A DNA stretch of 13,761 nt, from contig JAGWXJ010000044.1 in assembly GCA_018969935.1 (NCBI GenBank), forward strand, positions 1 to 13,761. The letters are read 5' to 3'. The DNA comes from Alphaproteobacteria bacterium. Lineage in GTDB: Bacteria; Pseudomonadota; Alphaproteobacteria; Micavibrionales; UBA1664. The notes beneath the pieces were generated by a model. The model was not told the DNA's origin. It made no database searches and saw only the letters and a program-made list of their open reading frames with translations. The position numbers were made by a program, and so were the translations under genes. Positions 1 to 5,703 of the stretch are shown here, in pieces; position 1 is the first letter of the stretch, and each line of letters opens with the position of its first letter.

Positions 1-346
1 TGGAAATGGCAAAATCGATTTGCCCGACAAACCTGAGTAAATGGAATATGGCGAGGCCGAACAGCAATCCGCCCGCACCCCCAGCCATCATGTGCAGGGC
101 CAATGGCACATCCACGCGCCCGCGTTTCCATTCGCTAACAACACCGGCGGTGCTGGATGCCAGTATCTGGCAACTTTGCGTAGTAACGGCTACGGTTGGC
201 GGAATACCTATGAAAACCAGCAGCGGCAGGGCCAAAAATCCACCCCCGACCCCGAACAGCCCAGAAAAAAAACCAACAACAACGCCCAGAAACATGATTT
301 CAAAGGCATTGACGGACATCTCAGCAATGGGAAGATAGACTGGCAT
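1..346 (-). CDS. TauE/SafE family sulfite exporter-like membrane protein (partial, 5' part)
   Basis: Reading the minus strand from the ATG at 346 gives 115 uninterrupted codons that run off the left edge. The protein opens MPVYLPIAEMSVNAF and continues with a glycine-rich membrane segment, GLFGVGGGFLALPLL (about residues 29-43). This is the hallmark of the TauE/SafE (DUF81) family of eight-to-nine-helix transporters, known or proposed to export sulfite, sulfoacetate or other small organic anions. The first two hydrophobic segments (about 16-27 and 34-55) and a third (about 86-105) are visible; the second family half lies outside the window. The upstream ATG is preferred over the one at residue 10 because the YLPIAEMSV N-terminus is typical of alphaproteobacterial members. 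The substrate cannot be told. It diverges from the NTF2-like gene with only 24 bp between starts, and no clear ribosome binding site is seen. Confidence 0.85.
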   Translation of the reverse strand, partial: MPVYLPIAEMSVNAFEIMFLGVVVGFFSGLFGVGGGFLALPLLVFIGIPPTVAVTTQSCQILASSTAGVVSEWKRGRVDVPLALHMMAGGAGGLLFGLAIFHLLRFVGQIDFAIS

Positions 347-370
347 CGAATAACCCAATGGTACCAAAAA

Positions 371-784
371 TTGCTCTCTGAAACACCACTCATTCAAGGT
401 TTCGTAAATTATCTGCACACGCTGACGCCGCAGGCATCAGGGCGTGTAGCCCAGTTTGTGGCCGATACCACGCGTATGCGCACACCGGAGGCCGAGGGGC
501 AGGGCCCGCAAGCTATCGCCGCCATCTACGCAGAAAGTCTGGGCAACGCCAAAAGCGCCATCGTCCGCGTCCAGTCAAAAATCGATGGCCCTGATGGCCA
601 CACGGTTTTCCTGCGCTGGGATAGGTTGCTGACATTCGAAAACGGGCAAAAGCAAACCCTCTCCGGCATCACCGAAATTATGGTCGGCGCCAACGGCAAA
701 ATCGCATCCATCACCGAATATTGGGACAGCGTACCCGAAACGCATCAGCGCCGCGGCATCTTCGCAAAGCTATTCAATCGTTAG
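371..784 (+). CDS. NTF2/SnoaL-like domain protein
   Basis: The 137-residue product from the TTG at 371 reads like an alphaproteobacterial NTF2-like (SnoaL fold) protein. It opens with a helical stretch around VNYLHTLTP, followed by a 'variable loop, then GPQAIAAIY' segment, a beta-rich core with LRWDRLLTF, and the closing SITEYWDSVPE strand that is common in this family. Members range from steroid isomerase-like enzymes to ligand-binding proteins; no catalytic residue set is clear here, so no reaction is assigned. The reading frame stays open back to position 41, but that upstream part is antisense to the TauE gene and has no domain character. There is no in-frame ATG; an ATG at 358 is in the neighbouring frame and hits a stop after seven codons. 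The 3' end overlaps the convergent LD-carboxypeptidase gene by 15 bp. Confidence 0.72.
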   Translation: MLSETPLIQGFVNYLHTLTPQASGRVAQFVADTTRMRTPEAEGQGPQAIAAIYAESLGNAKSAIVRVQSKIDGPDGHTVFLRWDRLLTFENGQKQTLSGITEIMVGANGKIASITEYWDSVPETHQRRGIFAKLFNR

Positions 785-1633
785 GGTTTTGGCGTCAGCA
801 TCAAGTGTTGCGCGCCCGCCAACGGGGAAGGTTGGCAAAGGCCCTTTGTGCCCAAACGGCACATCGCACAGCACGGGCACATTCAGCTGGGCTGTATGCT
901 CGCGCAAAATATCCGCCGTTGTAAAACCGAACGGCGTTACGGATGAATCACCTTCCGCATGCATAACCCCAAACATGACGGCAGCTGCTTTATCAAACAC
1001 GCCTGCAAGGCGCAGTTGCGCAAGCATGCGGTCATAGCGGCTCAATTGGTCGCCGATATCTTCAAGGTACACAATCTTGCCCGCGCAATCAGGCATATAG
1101 GGGGTGCCAAGCAATGCCGCGAAAACCGATAGGTTCCCGCCAACCATAGCGCCTTTTGCCTGCCCGCCTTGCAGGGTGGTTGCGCCTGTCAGTTCAACAC
1201 GGTTGCCGCGCCCCTCAAGGCAGTCCAGCATCTGCGTAATTTCTTCGGTGCGCGATTTGCTGACGCGCGATAGCGTCGGGCCATGATAACCCGTAACGCA
1301 CGTCCTTGCGTAAGTCGCATTCAATAGGGCCGTACCGTCCGAGAACGCGATAAATGGTTTGCCGCTGGCCTTGATGGCCGCAAAATCCAGATACGGCAGG
1401 ATGTGCATGGCGCGGTTGCCGCCGCGTGCCGCCATCACGATGTCATAGGCAGGGTTCGTAAACGCATCCATCACGGCCTTGGCGCGGTCCTGCGCGCTAC
1501 CTGCCGATTGGTTGTCGGCAAGTGCTGTCTGCGGGTGAACGGCAACTTTGTATCCGTTGGCTTCAAGCACGGCGATATCGGCGGGGGATATTTCCCCGCG
1601 GCTTGAAGGCGCGATGACGCAGATTGTTTTCAT
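770..1633 (-). CDS. ldcA: LD-carboxypeptidase (S66 family, muramoyltetrapeptide carboxypeptidase)
   Basis: This 287-residue protein belongs to serine peptidase family S66. Family members cut the L,D bond before the terminal D-Ala of murein tetrapeptides in the cytoplasm (LdcA, peptidoglycan recycling); the MccF branch instead cleaves microcin C-type adducts. The expected landmarks are present: CVIAPSSRG at the N-terminus, the AARGGNRA turn (68-75), the nucleophile Ser98 in AFSDGT, Glu191 in YLEDIGD, and His262 in PFGHKGP, which together form the Ser-Glu-His triad. Length is slightly below the usual roughly 300. No signal peptide is seen, consistent with a cytosolic enzyme. Its ATG overlaps the TGA of the photolyase gene (ATGA), so it is probably translated by coupling. 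LdcA is the more likely role; MccF-like immunity cannot be excluded from sequence alone. Confidence 0.88.
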   Translation of the reverse strand: MKTICVIAPSSRGEISPADIAVLEANGYKVAVHPQTALADNQSAGSAQDRAKAVMDAFTNPAYDIVMAARGGNRAMHILPYLDFAAIKASGKPFIAFSDGTALLNATYARTCVTGYHGPTLSRVSKSRTEEITQMLDCLEGRGNRVELTGATTLQGGQAKGAMVGGNLSVFAALLGTPYMPDCAGKIVYLEDIGDQLSRYDRMLAQLRLAGVFDKAAAVMFGVMHAEGDSSVTPFGFTTADILREHTAQLNVPVLCDVPFGHKGPLPTFPVGGRATLDADAKTLTIE

Positions 1634-2991
1634 TCCTTATTGTTCTTCACTTTTGCGTAGGCTTCAAGCGCGCGGTTGCGGCCCGCTTCGTGGTTGATGA
1701 TGGGGGCAGGGTAGCTGGTTTTTCCCATCCACTCCCATGGTGTATGGATGAAATCGTTGGGCACGTCTTTAAGCTCAGGCACAAAACGGCGTACATACGC
1801 GCCCTCTGGGTCGAATTTCAAACCCTGCAAAATCGGGTTGAACACCCTGAAATACGGCGCGGCATCCGCCCCGCAACCTGCAATCCACTGCCAGCTGGCC
1901 GAATTGTTGGGCAAATCGGCATCGACAAGGCAATCCCAAAACCAGGCCTCACCCTCCTGCCAAGGCTGCAACAGGTGTTTCACAAGGAAGGAACCTACAA
2001 TCATGCGCACGCGGTTGTGCATCCAGCCCGTCTGCCACAACTCGCGCATACCGGCATCCACAATCGGGTAACCAGTCATGCCGCGTTTCCATGCCTCAAG
2101 ATATTTGGCATCTGGTTGCCACGGGAAGTCGGCAAACTTCGGTTGCAGCGGCGCCTCGGGCAATGTGGGGTTGTGATAAAGCAGGTGGATCGAAAATTCG
2201 CGCCACGCAACCTCGCGTAAAAAAGCGGGCGCACCTGCATGCGGCTCGGCGGTGTGCCACACGTCGCGGTGCGATATTTCACCAAAGTGCAAATGCGGTG
2301 AAAGCCGTGACGTAGCTTCGATGGAAGGATAATCGCGCTTTTCCTTGTAGTCCTTCATCGGGCTTTCAATGAAGGTTTGTAAACGCTCGCGGGCGCCATC
2401 CTCGCCAGGTTCCCACATCTCGTAAAAGCCTTTGTCCCACGGCAGGGTAGGCAATAAATCAAGCTCATCCACTTTAAGCCCATCAAGCGAAGCTGCCTCG
2501 AATTTCGGGGCAGGAAGCGATGCGCCGATCAAATTGATGTTGGCAAGGCACGCCTTGTAAAACGGCGTGAAAACGCGGTAAGGCCCGCCAGTTCCCGTTT
2601 TTAATTCCCACGGCTCGAACAGTACGTTGCCCTTATGGCTCTGTGCATCAACACCCATGTCTTTGAGCATCGCCTTGATGCGTGTGTCGCGGGCCACGGC
2701 ATAAGGTTCGTAGGCGCGGTTCCAGTGCACGGCGACTGCGCCAGTTTCGCGCACCACATCTTCCAGCACTTTTTCGGCAACACCCTTGCGGATGCAAATA
2801 GGGTCCATCTTGGAAAGGCTATGGTGTAACCACCAGCGGCTGGCGCCACCCTCGCGCCACTGCGCGGGCGTTTCCTCATCGTAGATGTAAAGGCACAAAA
2901 CAGGCTGGCCTGAAGCCGCAGCGGCAGTAAGGGCAGGGTTGTCGGCGAAACGCAAATCGTTCCGGAACCAGACGATAACAGGCTTTGTCAT
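1630..2991 (-). CDS. phr: Deoxyribodipyrimidine photolyase (cryptochrome/photolyase class I)
   Basis: The 453-residue enzyme repairs UV-induced cyclobutane pyrimidine dimers using light and FADH-. It has the N-terminal Rossmann-like antenna domain (IVWFRNDLRFADNPAL, residues 6-21) and the helical FAD domain. The FAD domain holds TSRLSPHLHFGEIS (227-240), GMTGYPIVDAGMREL (304-318), TGWMHNR (321-327), and NNSASWQW-to-APYFRVFNP (362-386). By alignment with E. coli PhrB the electron-transfer tryptophan triad is kept: Trp291, Trp344 and Trp367. Glu260 and Trp263 in REVAWREF match the lesion-contacting Glu274 and Trp277. Length is normal for the class. The antenna cofactor (folate or flavin) cannot be told. 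The AGGGG motif lies directly against the ATG, too close for an ideal ribosome binding site. It leads a two-gene unit with the LD-carboxypeptidase. Confidence 0.95.
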   Translation of the reverse strand: MTKPVIVWFRNDLRFADNPALTAAAASGQPVLCLYIYDEETPAQWREGGASRWWLHHSLSKMDPICIRKGVAEKVLEDVVRETGAVAVHWNRAYEPYAVARDTRIKAMLKDMGVDAQSHKGNVLFEPWELKTGTGGPYRVFTPFYKACLANINLIGASLPAPKFEAASLDGLKVDELDLLPTLPWDKGFYEMWEPGEDGARERLQTFIESPMKDYKEKRDYPSIEATSRLSPHLHFGEISHRDVWHTAEPHAGAPAFLREVAWREFSIHLLYHNPTLPEAPLQPKFADFPWQPDAKYLEAWKRGMTGYPIVDAGMRELWQTGWMHNRVRMIVGSFLVKHLLQPWQEGEAWFWDCLVDADLPNNSASWQWIAGCGADAAPYFRVFNPILQGLKFDPEGAYVRRFVPELKDVPNDFIHTPWEWMGKTSYPAPIINHEAGRNRALEAYAKVKNNKE

Positions 2992-3055
2992 CCCCTAGGT
3001 GTGCTGCAAAAAATGAGGAATATCAAGGGATTGAAGATTAAATCTTGGTAACATT

Positions 3056-3090
3056 CAATCCACAGCCTTATCCACTCTCGCAGTGGATAA
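3056..3090. promoter_or_regulatory. Inverted DnaA-box-like repeat downstream of the vapC toxin gene
   Basis: A perfect 9-bp inverted repeat, TTATCCACT (3068-3076) and AGTGGATAA (3082-3090), surrounds the 5-nt loop CTCGC. Each arm differs from the DnaA box TTATCCACA only at the last base. A further weaker match, CAATCCACA (3056-3064, 7 of 9), lies 3 bp upstream on the same strand as the first arm. The hairpin begins 8 nt after the toxin stop in the direction of toxin transcription, but no T tract follows it, so it is a poor intrinsic terminator. It could be a DnaA binding site pair, a transcript-end hairpin, or both. Confidence 0.45.
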
Positions 3091-3097
3091 CCCGCGG

Positions 3098-3475
3098 TTA
3101 GTTACGCAATGTCGGCACATCGTAAAGCGATATGCGCACGTCATTGGTAACAATCACCATGCCCTCGGCAGCAGCTTGGGCCACCAGCATGCGGTCAAAG
3201 GGGTCCTTGTGCATGGGCGGCAGGCTTGTAAGCGCCGCGATATGCTTGGGTTCGATAGGCAACTGGTTCAGGTTGGTCTGGCCCAGAATGTTGTAAAAAT
3301 CGGGGTCGAATTCCAGATGGCCCTGCTGCTGTTGCAGGCTTATTTCCCATAGGCTTGCGTGGCTGACAAAAAACGCGTGCTCTTTGTCCTGCAAAATCAG
3401 GCGCAGGGTCGGTGACAGGCTCTCGTCATCATAAAGGGCCGAAAGCAGGATATGGGTATCAAGCAGGTAGTTCAT
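3098..3475 (-). CDS. vapC: PIN-domain ribonuclease toxin (VapC family)
   Basis: From the ATG at 3475 this is a 125-residue PIN-domain protein, the usual length for VapC toxins, which are Mg2+-dependent RNases that cleave tRNA or rRNA and arrest growth. The opening NYLLDTHILLSAL carries Asp6; Glu44 is in SLWEISL, Asp94 in DPFDRMLVAQA and Asp112 in VTNDVRI. This gives the complete acidic quartet that holds the metal, so the toxin appears intact. The frame is open to a possible start at 3529, but the extra 18 residues would lie inside the antitoxin gene and have no PIN character. The ATG overlaps the antitoxin TGA as ATGA, the usual antitoxin-first arrangement for translational coupling. The sub-branch with DTHxLL and DPFDRMLVAQA is commonly paired with Phd/YefM-type antitoxins, as here. 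Confidence 0.92.
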   Translation of the reverse strand: MNYLLDTHILLSALYDDESLSPTLRLILQDKEHAFFVSHASLWEISLQQQQGHLEFDPDFYNILGQTNLNQLPIEPKHIAALTSLPPMHKDPFDRMLVAQAAAEGMVIVTNDVRISLYDVPTLRN

Positions 3476-3729
3476 GCAGCTTCCTGAAACAGGTCGAGTG
3501 TCAGCGGTTCGGCAATCTCCGGCTCCCACTGGTTGAGGCTTTCAAGCGGCGGTACGGCAATCTTGCCGCGCGCGGCGCCTACAAAGCAGGCCTTGCCGTC
3601 ATCCTTGTAGGGGACCAACTTGGCCAGCGGCTTGTCGGCGCGGCCGATCACGATTTCCTCGCCGGCTTCAACGCGGGCAATAAGGGCTGAAAGATGGGTC
3701 TTGGCGTGAGAAATATTGAAGATTTCCAT
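3472..3729 (-). CDS. Antitoxin, Phd/YefM family
   Basis: This 85-residue protein carries the N-terminal Phd/YefM DNA-binding fold: IFNISHAKTHLSALIARVEAG, then EEIVIGRADKPLAKLVPY, a pattern of short helices and strands followed by a toxin-binding tail rich in acidic and hydrophobic residues (EPEIAEPLTLDLFQEAA). It should neutralise the PIN toxin encoded immediately downstream and repress their shared promoter. Two ATGs are possible, at 3735 and 3729. The AGGGGA ribosome binding site touches the first and sits 6 nt before the second, so the second is chosen; using the first would add Met-Thr. Both proteins look complete, so the module is likely functional. Confidence 0.88.
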   Translation of the reverse strand: MEIFNISHAKTHLSALIARVEAGEEIVIGRADKPLAKLVPYKDDGKACFVGAARGKIAVPPLESLNQWEPEIAEPLTLDLFQEAA

Positions 3730-3766
3730 GGTCATTCCCCTGAATTAATCGTGGCTCAAGGCGCGT

Positions 3767-3796
3767 ACTAGACCAGACCTGACCAACCCCTGTCAA
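3767..3796 (-). promoter_or_regulatory. Probable sigma70-type promoter of the toxin-antitoxin operon
   Basis: On the minus strand a perfect TTGACA (3796-3791) is followed after 18 bp by TCTAGT (3772-3767), a 4-of-6 match to TATAAT. Transcription would start near 3760, leaving a short leader that contains the AGGGGA ribosome binding site. The spacer holds three tandem pentamers that read GACCA, GACCT, GACCA on the plus strand (3771-3785). A repeat in this position is a plausible site for the Phd/YefM-type antitoxin to bind and block RNA polymerase. Confidence 0.6.
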
Positions 3797-3829
3797 GAAA
3801 TTGAGAAGCAATAAAAATATCCGGATAAG

Positions 3830-3861
3830 AAGAGGCGCCTTCCTTGCGGTCGGCGCCTTTT
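3830..3861. terminator. Terminator-like hairpin upstream of the toxin-antitoxin operon
   Basis: AGGCGCC (3833-3839) pairs with GGCGCCT (3852-3858) across a 12-nt loop. The stem can be extended by three further pairs (3830-3832 with 3859-3861, including one G-U), and TTT follows on the plus strand. On the minus strand the stem is followed by the pyrimidine-rich TCTTCTTAT. It may end transcription of the doubtful ORF at 3898-4152 or insulate the antitoxin promoter from upstream minus-strand reading; the T tracts are modest either way. Confidence 0.5.
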
Positions 3862-3897
3862 GAGTTGAGACAGGGAGGTACTACGCCATCAAAGGTA

Positions 3898-4152
3898 TTA
3901 CCGCTTAATCCCCATGGGGCTGGAAGCGGTGACACCTGAACTTGTTAAGTTTGCATCGGCTGCGGGTGTTGCCGCAGCGGCTTTAATTGCTCTGCGCATG
4001 CGCACAGTATAGGTATTCGGAATACCCTCTGGGCCGGCTTGGCCAGCTTTGAATTCTCTGACTTGGCGCGTATCCGCGCGCGTGACGGTTGGGTCGTTGG
4101 GCGCAACCGCAGAAAAAACGTTTCTGTTGGGGGGTGTAGTCGCTGTTCTCAT
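3898..4152 (-). CDS. Doubtful small hypothetical protein (84 residues)
   Basis: The frame from the ATG at 4152 encodes 84 residues with no recognisable domain. The protein is basic and rich in Ala, Thr and Pro, with one possible helix, TVRMRRAIKAAAATPAADA, and no membrane segment or signal peptide. In favour of a real gene: it fills an otherwise empty gap, its composition is protein-like, and a terminator-like hairpin lies about 40 bp past its stop. Against: no good ribosome binding site (only CAGG two bases before the ATG), several rare AGA codons, and no clear minus-strand promoter. A GTG at 4161 would add three residues. The rest of 3736-4238 holds the toxin-antitoxin promoter, the hairpin and the psuG promoter. 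Confidence 0.3.
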   Translation of the reverse strand: MRTATTPPNRNVFSAVAPNDPTVTRADTRQVREFKAGQAGPEGIPNTYTVRMRRAIKAAAATPAADANLTSSGVTASSPMGIKR

Positions 4153-4203
4153 GGCCTGCACTGTCTGATTTTCTTTCTTTCCCCTAGTATGCCTGTGTAT
4201 CGG

Positions 4204-4238
4204 TTACCATTTGGTAAAGAAGGCGCTATAATCACCCC
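4204..4238 (+). promoter_or_regulatory. psuG promoter with palindromic operator; predicted leaderless start
   Basis: A perfect -10 hexamer TATAAT (4227-4232) lies 17 bp after TTACCA (4204-4209, 4 of 6 to TTGACA). The usual 6-7 nt distance from the -10 puts the transcription start at 4239, which is the A of the psuG ATG, and no ribosome binding site is present. The -35 element is one arm of the palindrome TTACCA-TT-TGGTAA (4204-4217), placed where a bound repressor would exclude RNA polymerase. Confidence 0.68.
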
Positions 4239-5147
4239 ATGAAATTAAAGTTCTCAGCCGAAGTACAAAAAGCTTTGGAAAATCAATGGCCTATAGTGGC
4301 TTTGGAGTCCACGTTGGTCACCCATGGTTTCCCGTTCCCCGACAACCTTTCCATCGCCCGTGAAAGCGAGGATGCGGTGAGGGCCAGCGGCGCCACCCCC
4401 GCAACCATTGCCGTCATCAATGGTGCTATTCATGTCGGCCTCTCGGATGCGGAACTGGAGTTCATTGCAAAACCCCATCACGACTACATGAAAGCCACAA
4501 CGCGGGATTTGCCGGTATGCATGGCCCGCAAACAAACAGCAGGCACAACCGTGGCCGCCACCATGGCTATTGCTGCCAAGGCTGGTATCAAGCTGTTTGC
4601 AACGGGCGGCATTGGCGGTGTCCATCGCGGCGTTGCCGATACGTGGGATATTTCAGCCGATTTGACCGAGCTCTCGCGCACGCCCGTCTGCGTTGTGTGC
4701 TCTGGCGCAAAATCACTGCTCGATTTACCCAAAACACTCGAGGCACTGGAAACACTGGGCGTGCCTGTTATCGGCTACGGCACCAACGAGCTGCCTGCGT
4801 TTTATACGCACACATCGGGCCTGAAACTCGATGCCCGCGTCGATACACCGGCCGAGGCCGCATCCGTATTAAAAGCCCACGCCGCTATAGGCGCGCAAAA
4901 CGGCATCTTGGTCTGTAACCCTATTGATGCATCCATGGGTTTGCCGAAAGACGAAATTGAAAGACACATCGAAGCGGGCCTGAAAGCAGCGGAATTGCAA
5001 GGGGTAGGGGGGAAGGCCGCAACACCCTTCTTGCTCAAATACATTGTGTCGGCAACACAGGGCCGTACCGTTGAACCCAATAAAGCCCTCATCAGGGCCA
5101 ACGCGGTACTGGCTGCAAAAGTAGCTGTCGAGTACGCAAAAACTTGA
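4239..5147 (+). CDS. psuG: Pseudouridine-5'-phosphate glycosidase
   Basis: This 302-residue enzyme splits pseudouridine 5'-phosphate into uracil and ribose 5-phosphate, the second step of pseudouridine salvage. Family landmarks are clear: ALESTLVTHGFPFP near the N-terminus with the catalytic Glu23, TIAVINGAIHVGL (56-68), Lys85 in YMKATTRDLP (the Schiff-base lysine by comparison with E. coli PsuG Lys93), FATGGIGGVHRG (120-131), Lys158 in CSGAKSLLD, and NPIDASMGLP near residue 227. Length matches the family. The usual partner, the pseudouridine kinase PsuK (PfkB fold), is not next to it; the downstream gene is unrelated. Thus either the kinase is elsewhere or the enzyme takes substrate from another source. 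Its mRNA looks leaderless, with the ATG at the predicted transcription start. Confidence 0.95.
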   Translation: MKLKFSAEVQKALENQWPIVALESTLVTHGFPFPDNLSIARESEDAVRASGATPATIAVINGAIHVGLSDAELEFIAKPHHDYMKATTRDLPVCMARKQTAGTTVAATMAIAAKAGIKLFATGGIGGVHRGVADTWDISADLTELSRTPVCVVCSGAKSLLDLPKTLEALETLGVPVIGYGTNELPAFYTHTSGLKLDARVDTPAEAASVLKAHAAIGAQNGILVCNPIDASMGLPKDEIERHIEAGLKAAELQGVGGKAATPFLLKYIVSATQGRTVEPNKALIRANAVLAAKVAVEYAKT

Positions 5148-5168
5148 CGGGATTCCCGCAGGCTTGCC

Positions 5169-5651
5169 ATGCTCACCCCCATGTTGGATAGCATTTCAGG
5201 GATAGAACTGGCAGCCGAAGCCGTGCGCGATGTATTCCGCCGCGCAAACCTTCTGCATTATATCAATGTAACCCCGTATGAACACAACGGGCAGGATGCG
5301 CTGCGCGTGGTTTATGCAGGCTGGTTCAACAAATGGGGCTCTTTCATTGAACACGGTCAGGCCGACTTGAAGCCGGAGGACCGCGTACGTCTTTCCCGCG
5401 CCTTCCGCAAGGTCGGCATCGATGCAACCGAATACGTGCTCGCATCCCACAAGGCAGGCAACATGCCGTTCGTCGAGATCGTGCCGTTCACGGCCCAAAC
5501 CCCCACAGACCTGCATTTGGTTTCTACTGGCTACATCAATCCGTATCGCGTATTCATCAATCGCCCATCGGCGGCGTTCTTCATCGACCACGGTGATACA
5601 CTCGCAGCCGAATTGAAATCCCGCTTCTCGCAACCTGCCTTGCATGTTTAG
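5169..5651 (+). CDS. Hypothetical protein, probably co-transcribed with psuG
   Basis: I do not recognise this 160-residue protein. It starts 21 bp after the psuG stop on the same strand, with no terminator between, and is followed by a strong terminator, so the two probably form one transcript. No signal peptide or membrane segment is visible. The sequence alternates short helices and strands, with charged and aromatic patches such as VVYAGWFNKWGSFIEHGQADL (about 48-68) and LVSTGYINPYRVFIN (about 119-133). The reading frame has coding character throughout (regular third-position bias). The ATG at 5169 is preferred because AGG lies 7 nt ahead of it; the ATG at 5181 has nothing comparable. A role in nucleoside salvage is only a guess from position. 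Confidence 0.75.
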   Translation: MLTPMLDSISGIELAAEAVRDVFRRANLLHYINVTPYEHNGQDALRVVYAGWFNKWGSFIEHGQADLKPEDRVRLSRAFRKVGIDATEYVLASHKAGNMPFVEIVPFTAQTPTDLHLVSTGYINPYRVFINRPSAAFFIDHGDTLAAELKSRFSQPALHV

Positions 5652-5657
5652 GCCAAC

Positions 5658-5685
5658 AAAAAAGCCCGCTATTTGCGGGCTTTTT
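5658..5685. terminator. Strong bidirectional intrinsic terminator
   Basis: AGCCCGC (5663-5669) pairs with GCGGGCT (5675-5681) around the loop TATTT. The stem is flanked by six A on the left and five T on the right, which extend the pairing to 11 bp. It works in both directions: 7 nt after the stop of the hypothetical gene on the plus strand and 18 nt beyond the clpX stop on the minus strand. It is the only convergent junction in the window with an intrinsic terminator. Confidence 0.92.
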
Positions 5686-5703
5686 GCTGTTCTTTTGTAA
5701 GGC

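Noticed and set aside
41..370. Upstream extension of the NTF2-like ORF from an ATG at 41
   Set aside because: This part lies antisense to a well-recognised TauE/SafE coding region and has no NTF2 similarity; the family-like sequence begins only near 371.
1624..2220. 198-residue plus-strand ORF
   Set aside because: It is antisense to the photolyase FAD domain; a shadow frame.
3038..3052. Possible second CtrA box, TTAA followed by a TAAC-like element
   Set aside because: The second half is GTAAC with wrong spacing for TTAA-N7-TTAAC; too weak to call.
3476..3529. 18-residue N-terminal extension of the PIN toxin
   Set aside because: It lies within the antitoxin gene; PIN toxins start right at the LLDTH strand, and the ATGA overlap supports 3475.
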